Of a stretch of DNA of 19,975 nucleotides, positions 6,107 to 14,467 are shown piece after piece; the first letter of the stretch is position 1, and each line of letters opens with the position of its first letter. The notes under the pieces were generated by a model. It had not been told where the DNA came from and ran no database searches. It worked only from the letters and a program-made list of their open reading frames with translations. The DNA is from Ruminococcaceae bacterium UBA6857. GTDB lineage: Bacteria; Bacillota; Clostridia; Oscillospirales; Acutalibacteraceae. Location of the stretch: the NCBI GenBank assembly GCA_002451715.1, contig DKDD01000187.1:1-19975 (forward strand), read 5' to 3'. A program made the translations under genes and the position numbers.

Positions 6107-7556
6107 ATTTGAAAAGATTCATATATATCTGACTGAACGGCGAAAGCGAAGAAAGGTCGGCGTCAAAAAGTCCCTGATCCGCCGGAGTTTTGAACTCGCT
6201 TATATAGAAAATCGTTGTTGCGCTCGGCGCGATAACGGTGATTCTTATAAGATTCGTTCCGTCAAAATAGAACTTTCTGAGGTTTCCGTCGCTGCCTCGG
6301 ATACTGTTCACCGTGCAAAGCTTTCCGCCGACGGACTCAAAGGTTGGTGTAAGACCCGTTGTCGGGAATTGGAACGTTCCCGAAAGTTCGCTCATGTTGA
6401 ACGGAGACGCAACAAGAAGATAGGTTTTGTTGTTGATAACGGCATATGAAAGCCTGCTCTTTTGGTCATAAAGAACTCTTACATTCGTTCCGCTTATGCT
6501 TGTTTTGACGGCGATATAAGTGTTCTTTTGGGCAAAAGTGAATGCACGGCCGGAAAGTTCCGAAACATTCGTTGTGAACGTCATCTGATAATTCAAAGTG
6601 CGCGTCATGCTTGCATACTTTTGAATTTTATAAGAGCCGTTTCTTATTGTTGCGGTTGAAAGGGGCGAAAGGTCACCCGTAATTACCTGCGAGCCGTCCT
6701 TTTTATAAGCCGCAATACTGAAACTGTAGCTTCCCTGGTCAAGGTTTTTGAGCGTATAATTCGTTGCCGTTACGTTATCAATAAGAATACGATAGCCGAA
6801 TTCGGGCTGATAATAGTAAACATAATATCCGTTTGCGCCGGCAACCGGGTTCCAGCTGAGTCTTACCGAGCTGTTGTCAGGATAGGTTATTGAAATTTTC
6901 GGCGCGGCAGACGGCTTTGTTGTTGCCTTGACAAGTGCGCTGTAGCCTGCGCGGTAATATCTGTCTTCGTCGGCTTTATAGGTGAAAGCTCTGACGCAAA
7001 TGCGATAAATTGTTCCGGGCGAAAGCTTTTTGAGCGTTACGCTGTTGGTTTTTGAAATTGCAAGCCTTGTATACTTCTTCGTCTTTGAATTATATGAAAA
7101 GACACCGTATCCGGTTGCAAGCGGGCTTTTGTTCCATGTGAGGGTAACGGTGTTCGCGGTAACGGCGGTTGCCTTGAGACCCGTTACGGTTTGCGGCTTG
7201 ATTTTGAAAGTTACGTTTCTTCTTCCGGTGTAGCCGCTGTTTTTGACTGCGGTAATCGTGATTTTTGCCGTTCCGACTTTGCGGTTTGCGGAATACTTCA
7301 CGGTGTAATGCCTTCCAGCCTTGAGAACGGTTTTACCATAGGTAACCTTAACCGCAGGCTTGATATACTTACCGTTATAGACAAAGTTTTTTGTATAGGT
7401 GATTTTGCACTTTGAAAGGTTCACCGTTTTTGCGGCCTTTGTCTGTGCGGCAGAAGCAACAACGCCGATTGTCGGCGCGGCGGCATATGCCGAAGAGAAA
7501 ATCATCATTGCGGCCATGATTGCGGAAAAGAGTTTCAAAACAAAATTTTTCTTCAT
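6105..7556 (-). CDS. Secreted protein with Ig-like and two fibronectin type III domains
   Basis: A 483-residue exported protein. A signal peptide (MKKNFVLKLFSAIMAAM..., cleavage likely after SSAYA or VVASA) is followed by a beta-rich module with the CKITYTK...VYNGK...AVKVTYG pattern (about 45-120) seen in many clostridial surface proteins. Two Fn3 domains follow (about 123-212 and 215-306; VTLTWNKS and VRLSWNPVAGANGYYVYYY are their cores). The C-terminal ~175 residues are beta-rich and unrecognised. There is no LPXTG, lipobox, dockerin or SLH motif, so it is either released or non-covalently bound. AAAGGAG lies 8 bases before ATG. It follows galT by 33 bases and is probably co-transcribed. 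A carbohydrate- or surface-binding role is inference from the domains. Confidence 0.8.
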   Translation of the reverse strand: MKKNFVLKLFSAIMAAMMIFSSAYAAAPTIGVVASAAQTKAAKTVNLSKCKITYTKNFVYNGKYIKPAVKVTYGKTVLKAGRHYTVKYSANRKVGTAKITITAVKNSGYTGRRNVTFKIKPQTVTGLKATAVTANTVTLTWNKSPLATGYGVFSYNSKTKKYTRLAISKTNSVTLKKLSPGTIYRICVRAFTYKADEDRYYRAGYSALVKATTKPSAAPKISITYPDNSSVRLSWNPVAGANGYYVYYYQPEFGYRILIDNVTATNYTLKNLDQGSYSFSIAAYKKDGSQVITGDLSPLSTATIRNGSYKIQKYASMTRTLNYQMTFTTNVSELSGRAFTFAQKNTYIAVKTSISGTNVRVLYDQKSRLSYAVINNKTYLLVASPFNMSELSGTFQFPTTGLTPTFESVGGKLCTVNSIRGSDGNLRKFYFDGTNLIRITVIAPSATTIFYISEFKTPADQGLFDADLSSLSPFSQIYMNLFK

Positions 7557-7589
7557 GTCAAAGCTCCTTTACTTAAAATTTCTTTGTTT

Positions 7590-9086
7590 TTATTTTTCGT
7601 TGACGCAGGCAACAAAGCGCAAAAAGCCTTCCTTGCCCTCGGTTGTGCGCTTATAAACGCCGGCATGTTCAAGAACCTTTGAAAAAACAATTCCGATTTC
7701 CTTTTTAAGGATATCTTCGGTGTTCTCTTCGGTAAAAGTATAATTGTCCTTGAACGAAGAGGCCCATGCGGCGTGTTTTGAAAGAACGCTGTCGCTTTCA
7801 AGGTCACTGCCGTCGAGAATAGCTTTTTTAAGCAGTTCAATTTCTTTTTTGAGACGTGCCGGAAGAACGGCAAGACCCATAACTTCAATCAGTCCGATGT
7901 TTTCCTTTTTGATGTTGTGAAGTTCCGCATGCGGATGGAAAACGCCGAGCGGATATTCCTTTGTTGTGATATTGTTGCGAAGAACAAGATCCATTTCAAA
8001 ATCTTCGCCCCTGCGTCTTGCAATCGGGGTGATCGTGTTGTGCTTTTCGCCGTCCGTTTCGGCAAAAACAAAGCACTTTTCGTCGCTGTAAGCGCGCCAT
8101 GCGGTAAGAATCTTATCGGCAAGCGAAACAAGGCGTTCCTTATCCTTTGAGCTTATACGGATAACCGACATCGGCCATTTTACAATTCCGGCCTTGACGT
8201 CTTCAAAACCTTTGAACGAAAGTTCGGTTTCAACCGGAGCCTTTGCCATTGCAAATTCATAGCGTCCGCCCTGAAAATGTTCATGGGAAAGAATTGAACC
8301 GCCGACAATCGGAAGATCCGCGTTCGAACCGATGAAATAATGGGGGAAAAGTTCGGTGAAATCAAGAAGCTTTTTGAATGCGCTCTTGTCGATTTTCATC
8401 GGGATATGCTTTTTGTTGAAAACAATGCAGTGCTCGTTATAGTAAACATAGGGTGAATACTGAAAGCCCCAATCGGCGCCGTCGATTGTAATCGGAATAA
8501 TACGGTGGTTTTGTCTTGCCGGGTGGTTCATTCTTCCGGCGTAGCCCTCATTTTCCGGGCAGAGAAGACATTTCGGATATCCGCTTTGGGCGGCAAGTTT
8601 TGCGGCGGCAATTTCTTCGGGTGTTTTTTCGGGCTTTGAAAGGTTAACGGTGATGTCAAGCACGCCGTATTCGCTTTCGCTCTTCCATTTAAGGTCGCGG
8701 CTGACGCGGTAGCGGCGTATGTAATCGCTGTCGCGCGAAAGTTTGTAGTAATAATCGGTTGCCTTTTCCGGCGATTCGGCGTAAAGCGAATAGAACTTTT
8801 CGGCAACATACGACGGGCGCGGAACAAAAACGCTCATAAGTTTTGTGTCAAAAAGGTCGCGGCAGGTAACGGTATTTTCAATAAGACCCTTTTGCGCGGC
8901 ATAATCGAGAATCGACGCAAGAATTTCTTCAAGCGAGCTTTCTTCGCCGGAAATGTCGCAGTCTTCAAATTCATCAAGCGCAAGAATTTCAAGCAGACGG
9001 TTTGTGCAAAAAACCTCGTCACCCTTTTCAATAAGACCGCAGTCAAGCGCATATTTTACAAGAAGTTTAATCTGTTTAAAAATCAT
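7590..9086 (-). CDS. galT: UDP-glucose-hexose-1-phosphate uridylyltransferase, class II (Firmicutes type)
   Basis: GalT exchanges UMP between UDP-glucose and galactose-1-phosphate in the Leloir pathway. The 498-residue protein matches the long Gram-positive class: CLLCPENEGYAGR, HPARQNHRIIP, WGFQYSPYVYYNEHC, GSNADLPIVGGS and SHEHFQGG, whose His-x-His holds the covalent uridylyl intermediate. I start at ATG 9086 (MIFKQIKLLV): an in-frame ATG 72 bases upstream lies next to the predicted transcription start and lacks a ribosome site, whereas GAAAGG precedes 9086. The start gives the usual family N-terminus. galK and galE are not in the window, so the pathway must be completed elsewhere. Confidence 0.93.
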   Translation of the reverse strand: MIFKQIKLLVKYALDCGLIEKGDEVFCTNRLLEILALDEFEDCDISGEESSLEEILASILDYAAQKGLIENTVTCRDLFDTKLMSVFVPRPSYVAEKFYSLYAESPEKATDYYYKLSRDSDYIRRYRVSRDLKWKSESEYGVLDITVNLSKPEKTPEEIAAAKLAAQSGYPKCLLCPENEGYAGRMNHPARQNHRIIPITIDGADWGFQYSPYVYYNEHCIVFNKKHIPMKIDKSAFKKLLDFTELFPHYFIGSNADLPIVGGSILSHEHFQGGRYEFAMAKAPVETELSFKGFEDVKAGIVKWPMSVIRISSKDKERLVSLADKILTAWRAYSDEKCFVFAETDGEKHNTITPIARRRGEDFEMDLVLRNNITTKEYPLGVFHPHAELHNIKKENIGLIEVMGLAVLPARLKKEIELLKKAILDGSDLESDSVLSKHAAWASSFKDNYTFTEENTEDILKKEIGIVFSKVLEHAGVYKRTTEGKEGFLRFVACVNEK

Positions 9087-9159
9087 GGAACTGCCTTTCA
9101 GACTCCGGCAAAGGATTTGCGCCGCAAAGAACTGCGGGCACAGCCGGATATACATCATA

Positions 9160-9189
9160 ATAATACACCAAAACGGTCTTTAAAATCAA
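9160..9189 (-). promoter_or_regulatory. Promoter of galT
   Basis: On the minus strand TTGATT (9189-9184) and TATTAT (9165-9160) are 18 bases apart. The ~70-base leader can fold as CCGGC/GCCGG enclosing CCGCA/TGCGG. Confidence 0.6.
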
Positions 9190-9241
9190 TATGTTGGGAA
9201 TATTTTTCGGCTACCGGCTTTTTTGAAAAAATATTCGGCAC

Positions 9242-9289
9242 AAAAAACGGCTGTCGTTTCGGGCGGAAAACCCAAAACGGCAGCCGTTT
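9242..9289 (-). terminator. Terminator of the four-gene operon (after the YfcC gene)
   Basis: AAACGGCTGTCGTTT (9245-9259) pairs with AAACGGCAGCCGTTT (9275-9289), 15 bp with one G-T. On the minus strand the stem is followed by a T-run. It lies 16 bases after the stop codon. Confidence 0.9.
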
Positions 9290-9304
9290 GCGGTTATATT
9301 CAAA

Positions 9305-10960
9305 TCAAGTATAGCCGATGAAAATTGAAAAATGCATGATTGCAATTGCAAGAATCGCTTCGGCAAGAAAAAGTTTCCAAGTGAATTTGAGCCATTTTCC
9401 ATATGAAACGTTGACAAGACCGATTGCAATAATCATGATTCCGCTCGTCGGATAAAGAAGATTCGTGAATCCGTCGCCCATGCAGAACGTGAGAACAACG
9501 CTGTTGCCCGAAATTCCGACAAGCTGCGCAAGCGGTGCAACAATCGGCATGATGAGAAACGCTTTTGCCGTTCCGGAACCGATGAAAAATTCAAGCACAA
9601 CAACAAACGCAAAAAGAAGAAGTATTGCGCTGTATGGCGAAAGACCCTGAATCAGTGTATAAACATAATTGAGAATTGTGTGAACAATCATGCCCTCATC
9701 GAGGATATAGGTAATTGCAAGAATGAAGAAGATGAGCGGAATTGCCGGTGCAATTGTTTTGACGCCTCTGACAAAGCCGCCGGCAAGTTTTTTTCCGCGA
9801 AGACCGGAAAGATAGCCTGCCGAAAGACCGCCGACCGTGAAAAGAATTGCCATTCCCGGCATTGAAAGCATTCCGGAAAGGCTCAGCGCAAAGTCAAGAA
9901 TAATGCAGACAATGACGGCGCAAACGCAAAGAACGAATGTACGCGTTGCCTTTTGAACTCTTTTGTCGGCAAGAACGGCTTCACTGTCTTCAAGGCGATA
10001 TTTTTCGCGAAGAGCCTTGTCGCTTTCATAGCTTATGCTCTTTTTCGGGTTCTTTTCAATTTTCTTTGCATAAAGAACAACAAAGGTTGTAAGAACCGCA
10101 TAGACAAGAACAAACATCACAATTCGAAGCCAAAGGCCGGAAAAAACGGGGATTCCGGCAAGCTTTTGAACCGTGACAACGTTGAACGGGTTGAACGTTG
10201 CCGCGGTGAAACCGAACGCAATTGCAACAAGGCTGATTGAAAGACCGACAAGCGAATCCCAGCCGAGCGCAAGCGAAATTGCAACCGCAATCGGAACAAG
10301 CGTAACCGACTCTTCAAGAATACCGGCCGTCGAGCTCAAAAACATGCAGACAAAAATCATTATGCAAAGAAGAAGATACTTTTTCTTCTCAAACTTTTTG
10401 ATTATGACCGCCATAATGTATTTGAGGATTCCCTGTTCGTCAAGAATAAGGAACGTTCCGCCGATGAGAACAATGAAAAGAATAATCGCAATGCCCGTTG
10501 TTACGTTTTCCGAACCGAAAACAAGAACAAGAGACGCTGGAATTTTCCAAATCGGCAACCTGTAATCAATTTTGTGGTATGTTCCGTCGATTATCATTTC
10601 GCTGACATCTTCGGCAGAATCAATGTCAAGTCCGTCAAAGCTTTCAACTGCTTTAACCTCGTGACCGAGCGAAGCTAAGCGCGAAAGATATTCGCTTTCG
10701 CTCATTTTTTCGGTTTTGTCAACCGTAAATTCCGCGTCGGTTTGAAGTGTTACAAAAGTTCCGTCGGAAAGTTTATAGGTGTTCTCGGGATAGGTGTAAT
10801 ATTCGCCCCTCGGCATAACCTGGGTGAGCACCCCGGCAAAAGCAAGAATCACCGTCAGCAAAACAAGAATCAGCGCGATTGACTTTTTGTTGAGCTGAAG
10901 ACCGGCTTCCTTTTCTTTCTTTTCCGAAAGCGGTTCGGTTGTTTTTACTGCGTCTTTCAT
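9305..10960 (-). CDS. YfcC-family integral membrane transporter
   Basis: A 551-residue polytopic protein of the YfcC/C4-dicarboxylate carrier superfamily (DcuC/ArcD-like group). A short cytoplasmic N-terminus is followed by a first membrane helix (about 27-47) and the conserved MPRGEYYTY. An extracytoplasmic loop of about 80 residues precedes roughly ten further helices. Family landmarks are GGTFLILDEQGIL, STAGILEESVTLVPI, FNPFNVVTVQKLAGIP, FIGSGTAKAFLIMPI and the late MGDGFTNLLYPTSG. Members are predicted to move short carboxylates or basic amino acids; the substrate is not established from sequence. Its place 22 bases after an ornithine cyclodeaminase homologue favours an amino-acid substrate such as ornithine or arginine (inference). 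GGGAG precedes ATG. It is the last gene of the operon. Confidence 0.85.
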   Translation of the reverse strand: MKDAVKTTEPLSEKKEKEAGLQLNKKSIALILVLLTVILAFAGVLTQVMPRGEYYTYPENTYKLSDGTFVTLQTDAEFTVDKTEKMSESEYLSRLASLGHEVKAVESFDGLDIDSAEDVSEMIIDGTYHKIDYRLPIWKIPASLVLVFGSENVTTGIAIILFIVLIGGTFLILDEQGILKYIMAVIIKKFEKKKYLLLCIMIFVCMFLSSTAGILEESVTLVPIAVAISLALGWDSLVGLSISLVAIAFGFTAATFNPFNVVTVQKLAGIPVFSGLWLRIVMFVLVYAVLTTFVVLYAKKIEKNPKKSISYESDKALREKYRLEDSEAVLADKRVQKATRTFVLCVCAVIVCIILDFALSLSGMLSMPGMAILFTVGGLSAGYLSGLRGKKLAGGFVRGVKTIAPAIPLIFFILAITYILDEGMIVHTILNYVYTLIQGLSPYSAILLLFAFVVVLEFFIGSGTAKAFLIMPIVAPLAQLVGISGNSVVLTFCMGDGFTNLLYPTSGIMIIAIGLVNVSYGKWLKFTWKLFLAEAILAIAIMHFSIFIGYT

Positions 10961-10982
10961 TTTTTAACTCCCTGCTTTTTAA

Positions 10983-12071
10983 TCAGTCAACCAAATTTCT
11001 TCTCATGTTGACAACAAAGTCCTGAACGTTCGTAACAACACCCGTAACGCTGAGACTTCCGCGATCCTTGAGTTTGTTGACCGCAAATTCGGAGACATCG
11101 ACAACGTAAAAATATACGGGGCGAACAACGCCGTCAACAACCTGATATGAGGGCGTCATGTTGCCTGTTGCGATTGTATGAAGCTGGGTCGCAAGGGCAA
11201 TTACGGTTGTTGCTTCCCTTGTGTGTTTTCTCATCGCGTCCTGAGCTTCATAAACGTTTCCGATAACGTCCGGAAGAGGTCCGTCGTCGCGGATTGAACC
11301 GGCAAGAACAAAGGGAACGTTGTTGCAAACAAGTGCGCTCATGACGCCGGTTTTAACATTGTTTTGTTCAACATAATTCTTCACGCCGCCCGCTTTTCTG
11401 ACAAGGTTGATGAGATGAAGATGGTTATAATGTCCGTTGAAAGTGACTTCTTTTGAATAGATATCCTGACCGAGCGCAGTGTGGAAACGGTCGGCTTCCA
11501 TGTCGTGCGTTGCAAGGGCATTGCCGGCAAAAAGCGCATTGCAAAAGCCGTTGTCAATGAGGTCTGCCATTGCCTGGCGCGAATCCTTGTCGAACGCGCA
11601 GGCAGGGCCGAGTACCCAAACAATTTTTCCATGGTCGCGGTCGTGGCGAAGAATTTCATAAAGTTTGTCGTAATCTTTTGAATATGACGTTTCGCGTGAC
11701 TGACCCTGTCTGAAAGCAAAGCTTTGGCTGTTTTGCGCGGTTTCGCTTTCTTCATGAAAACCGTCGGAATGAACAAAAACGCCGTTTGTTCCGTCGTCAG
11801 ATCTTCCGACAACAACATCGTCACCCTCTTTAATGTTGCGCATTTCAACGGCATAGGGCTTTCCGTCGCGAATTACAACAGAGCAGTCCATTCTGCTTTG
11901 GGTCAAAAGTTTCCATTCGCCGCCGATTTTGAAGTATTCGGGAAAAATTGTTGTTGCATAAAAATTTTCGGGGATATATCCGTTTCCGGCCTTTTCGGTC
12001 GTAACATCGGGAAACGAAAGAAAAGGTTCTTTTGAAAAATCCGGTGCGGTATATTTTGGCATTTTAAACAT
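10983..12071 (-). CDS. Archaeal-type ornithine cyclodeaminase homologue (LOR/SDH-domain family, TIGR00300-like)
   Basis: The 362-residue protein shows the markers of the LOR/SDH conserved-region family: a nucleotide-binding VWVLGPACAFD segment, LIDNGFCNALFAGNALATHD, GHYNHLHLINLVRKAG, VPFVLAGSIRDDGPLPD, AQDAMRKHTREAT and the end KLKDRGSLSVTGVVTNVQDFV. Archaeal members deaminate ornithine to proline with NAD, and the same module forms the C-terminal half of cyanobacterial arginine-catabolic fusion proteins. No arginine dihydrolase domain is attached here. I start at ATG 12071: GCAGGTG lies 8 bases before it, and 19 extra upstream codons would overlap the symporter gene. It sits 17 bases after that gene and 22 bases before the YfcC transporter. 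A role in ornithine or related amino-acid breakdown is inferred. Confidence 0.8.
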   Translation of the reverse strand: MFKMPKYTAPDFSKEPFLSFPDVTTEKAGNGYIPENFYATTIFPEYFKIGGEWKLLTQSRMDCSVVIRDGKPYAVEMRNIKEGDDVVVGRSDDGTNGVFVHSDGFHEESETAQNSQSFAFRQGQSRETSYSKDYDKLYEILRHDRDHGKIVWVLGPACAFDKDSRQAMADLIDNGFCNALFAGNALATHDMEADRFHTALGQDIYSKEVTFNGHYNHLHLINLVRKAGGVKNYVEQNNVKTGVMSALVCNNVPFVLAGSIRDDGPLPDVIGNVYEAQDAMRKHTREATTVIALATQLHTIATGNMTPSYQVVDGVVRPVYFYVVDVSEFAVNKLKDRGSLSVTGVVTNVQDFVVNMRRNLVD

Positions 12072-12088
12072 TAGATTCACCTGCTTGG

Positions 12089-13654
12089 TTAATAATTTAT
12101 TTTTTCGTTTTCTATTTGTCCGAGCCACATATTTTCAAGCTTTACACCCGAAATTCTTTCAAGCATTTTCTGCTCTTCGGACGTCAGTTCAACATAGCCG
12201 TGTTCATGTTTGAACGCAACTTTTTCTTTTATAAAAGCATGCTTTTCGCGCGTAAGGTCATATGTCAGAATTGACAAAAACGCAAGCGACAAAAAGCAAA
12301 CGGGGATAATCGTGAAACAAAGCGTAACGCCGAAAACCGCGCTTTCGCCCTGCGGAACGTCGCGAAGCTGAGTGTTATAGCCGAACGCGGCAAGAATTTT
12401 TCCGATTCCAAACGCCGCAAAACCGCTGACAAACTTTTTGACAAAGGTTGAAAATGTTGAAATAACGCCCTCTCGTCTCTGTCCGGTAATCATTTCGTCA
12501 ACGTCGGTAACGTCTGGAAGAATGTTGCTTTGAACGCTCGCCATTCCGGCAAGACCGACTCCATAGAAAAATTCAACAATGAAAATCACGGCAGGGTTGC
12601 CGCTTGTTCTTGCAAACCACGCAAAAGCAAGGGATGCAACCGCAACCGGAACAAAAACTTTTGCCGGAAGCTGTTTGCTCTTTTTGACCGAGAAAAAGTA
12701 CGCCGGCAAAAAGCCTGCCGCTTCGCCGATTCCGCAAATCATGACAAGCATTGAATAATCTTTCTGCTGTCCGAGAACCGTGACAAGAAAATAATAAAAA
12801 CACTGCGAAACGAAAGCGGAAGAAAACAGAACAAAAAAGCCGAAAAGAAAATACTTTCTGAAAATTCGGTTTTTGATTACCCAAATGTACTGGCTGAAAA
12901 ACTCTTTGAGGTCAAGCGGTTCGTTCACCTGATTTTCGGAGCTTTCCTCTTTTGTACCTTTGAAAGTGAAAATCAGCGGAAGCGATGTCCAAAGGCAAAG
13001 CACGCCGCCCATGATTGCAAACCTTGTTCGGTATTCCGGCGAAAAGTCCGGCGTTGTGACAAGTCCGTTGATTCCGCCGAGAATCATGGCGGAAATGAAG
13101 AACGAAGAATAGCTTGCAACTGCGTCCAGAATCGTTTTGACCGCGTTGAACTGAGTCCTGAGATTATAGCTCGGCGCAATCTGTGCAAGCATTGCCGTGT
13201 GCGGAACGGTGATAAACGTTGAAACGGTTTTATAAAGCATGTATGTAAAAACATACCACCACATTGTTTTTGTGCTGTTGCCCGCGGCTGAAATTCCAAA
13301 CGAATTCCACATCAAAAAGTATGAGATGATTGCGGGGATCACGCCCCAAATAAGATAAGGACGGTGGCGACCGAGCTTATGGCGCGTTCGGTCGGTGATA
13401 AGACCCATGATCGGGTCGGTGATTGCGTCGCAGATGCAGGAAAAAAGCGCAACCGTTCCGTATTGTTCGGTTGAAAGCCCCTCAACATGAGTGAGGAACG
13501 GCAAAAGATATGAACCGAGAACATACGGTCCTCCGCCCGTGAAAAAGATTGCGGAGTTATACGCAATCATCGGCGAAAGTTTTGTTCCCTCTTCAACGCC
13601 GATGAGCCGTTTCACCGCGGAGGAAAACTTTTTTCCTTTTTCGCTGTCTTTCAT
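12089..13654 (-). CDS. MFS transporter of the glycoside-pentoside-hexuronide (GPH, MelB-like) family
   Basis: A 521-residue cation-coupled sugar symporter with about 12 membrane helices. The N-terminal half has the GPH signature CDAITDPIMGLITDRTRHKLGRHRPYL, written here in part: the Asp residues of DAITDP form the cation site in MelB, and RHKLGRHRPY is the loop 2-3 motif. A second-half mark is ILPDVTDVDEMITGQRREG. Substrates of the family are usually alpha- or beta-glycosides or uronides; this one cannot be assigned. The start codon overlaps the stop of the C39-like gene (ATGA), showing translational coupling. The protein's long C-terminal tail ends in a charged soluble segment of about 60 residues. 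No glycosidase lies in the operon, which is unusual for a GPH transporter. Confidence 0.88.
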   Translation of the reverse strand: MKDSEKGKKFSSAVKRLIGVEEGTKLSPMIAYNSAIFFTGGGPYVLGSYLLPFLTHVEGLSTEQYGTVALFSCICDAITDPIMGLITDRTRHKLGRHRPYLIWGVIPAIISYFLMWNSFGISAAGNSTKTMWWYVFTYMLYKTVSTFITVPHTAMLAQIAPSYNLRTQFNAVKTILDAVASYSSFFISAMILGGINGLVTTPDFSPEYRTRFAIMGGVLCLWTSLPLIFTFKGTKEESSENQVNEPLDLKEFFSQYIWVIKNRIFRKYFLFGFFVLFSSAFVSQCFYYFLVTVLGQQKDYSMLVMICGIGEAAGFLPAYFFSVKKSKQLPAKVFVPVAVASLAFAWFARTSGNPAVIFIVEFFYGVGLAGMASVQSNILPDVTDVDEMITGQRREGVISTFSTFVKKFVSGFAAFGIGKILAAFGYNTQLRDVPQGESAVFGVTLCFTIIPVCFLSLAFLSILTYDLTREKHAFIKEKVAFKHEHGYVELTSEEQKMLERISGVKLENMWLGQIENEKINY

Positions 13655-14199
13655 TTTTGAACCGCCTCTTTTCCGAAGAGGTAGCCGACAATAAAGAGCT
13701 TTTTGCTTGTAACCTGCTGACGGATGTCAACGGGAACGGGTTCGGTGCGTTTGTTGGACTTGTTGAAAATCACAATTTTTCCATCAATATATTTGACCAT
13801 GACAGTGTGAAGTGAAGAAAAAAGGCGGCGGTGATTCCAAAACGAAAGGATTCCGCATTGGCACGAGGGAAGCTCGTTAAAGAAGCGGTTGTAATCCCAT
13901 GTTTGGGTATACGGAACGTCTCTTCTTTTGAAGTAATCACCGAGCATGGCAACGTTTGAACCGAAAAAGCCCATTGCAATGCTTGTTTTCGGATACATTT
14001 CATAGCACACGCGCGGCAAAGTTGCCTTGATTCCAAGGTCGCGCGCCGCGTTATAAACGGCAATCATTTCACAGCCGCACCAACCGACCGAATAAAGTCC
14101 GTATTTAAGCTTTGAAAGCTCCCCGGCGTCCTGTCCGTTGAGGTAATCGTTTGGAAGGTCAATGAGAACGTTGTGATAAAAATTCTTTTTTTCAAGCAT
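13651..14199 (-). CDS. C39-like papain-fold cysteine peptidase or hydrolase, cytoplasmic
   Basis: A 182-residue protein without signal peptide or membrane segment. Its pattern fits the C39-like papain fold: YGLYSVGWCGCEMIAVYNAARDLG, with the candidate nucleophile Cys41 at the start of a helix; GFFGSNVAMLGDYFKRRDVPY in the middle; and LHTVMVKYIDGKIVIFNKSN, with candidate catalytic His131 and Asn146/Asn149. Normally a Gln precedes the Cys; none is clear here. Whether it cleaves peptides is unknown. It is the first gene of the four-gene operon, preceded by GGGAG and a consensus promoter, and its stop overlaps the start of the GPH symporter. Confidence 0.6.
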   Translation of the reverse strand: MLEKKNFYHNVLIDLPNDYLNGQDAGELSKLKYGLYSVGWCGCEMIAVYNAARDLGIKATLPRVCYEMYPKTSIAMGFFGSNVAMLGDYFKRRDVPYTQTWDYNRFFNELPSCQCGILSFWNHRRLFSSLHTVMVKYIDGKIVIFNKSNKRTEPVPVDIRQQVTSKKLFIVGYLFGKEAVQK

Positions 14200-14271
14200 G
14201 GCTTTCTCTCCCTTTTCAAAAAGTCTGCAAAACCTTGCCGCAAACCGGTTCGGGTTTTTCTGTTACCTTTC

Positions 14272-14300
14272 ATTATAAAACAAAGGCAAAGAATAGTCAA
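14272..14300 (-). promoter_or_regulatory. Consensus promoter of the C39-like/GPH/ornithine cyclodeaminase/YfcC operon
   Basis: On the minus strand TTGACT (14300-14295), 17-base spacer, TATAAT (14277-14272). The leader is about 65 bases and contains ACCGGT and neighbouring short complementary segments but no clear riboswitch. Confidence 0.85.
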
Positions 14301-14377
14301 TAAAATTCGGTGTCGGCGCACTTTCGCTTCGGCAGAAGAAAGAAAATTTTTCAACTTTTTCAAAATTTATATGCAAA

Positions 14378-14415
14378 GTCCGCTTTATCGGACAACGTTT
14401 GTGGTAATATATAAG
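14378..14415 (+). promoter_or_regulatory. Probable promoter/operator region of the Thr/Lys-rich protein gene
   Basis: TAATATATAAG (14405-14415) offers -10 hexamers but no good -35 exists. A perfect inverted repeat GTCCG-CTTTAT-CGGAC (14378-14393) sits where the -35 should be and could be an activator or repressor site. Confidence 0.3.
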
Positions 14416-14467
14416 AAAGGCAAAAGCAAATCGGCCTTTTAAATTAACGAAAAGACGGTGCCAAAAA

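Noticed and set aside
12072..12128. Longer N-terminus for the ornithine cyclodeaminase homologue
   Set aside because: The extra 19 codons overlap the 3' end of the symporter gene and are basic junk sequence; a good ribosome site precedes the internal ATG at 12071.
2486..14199. Chagasin-like inhibitor and C39-like protein as an inhibitor-protease pair
   Set aside because: They are 11 kb apart, on different transcripts, and one is exported while the other is cytoplasmic; I42 inhibitors target C1 and not C39-like enzymes.
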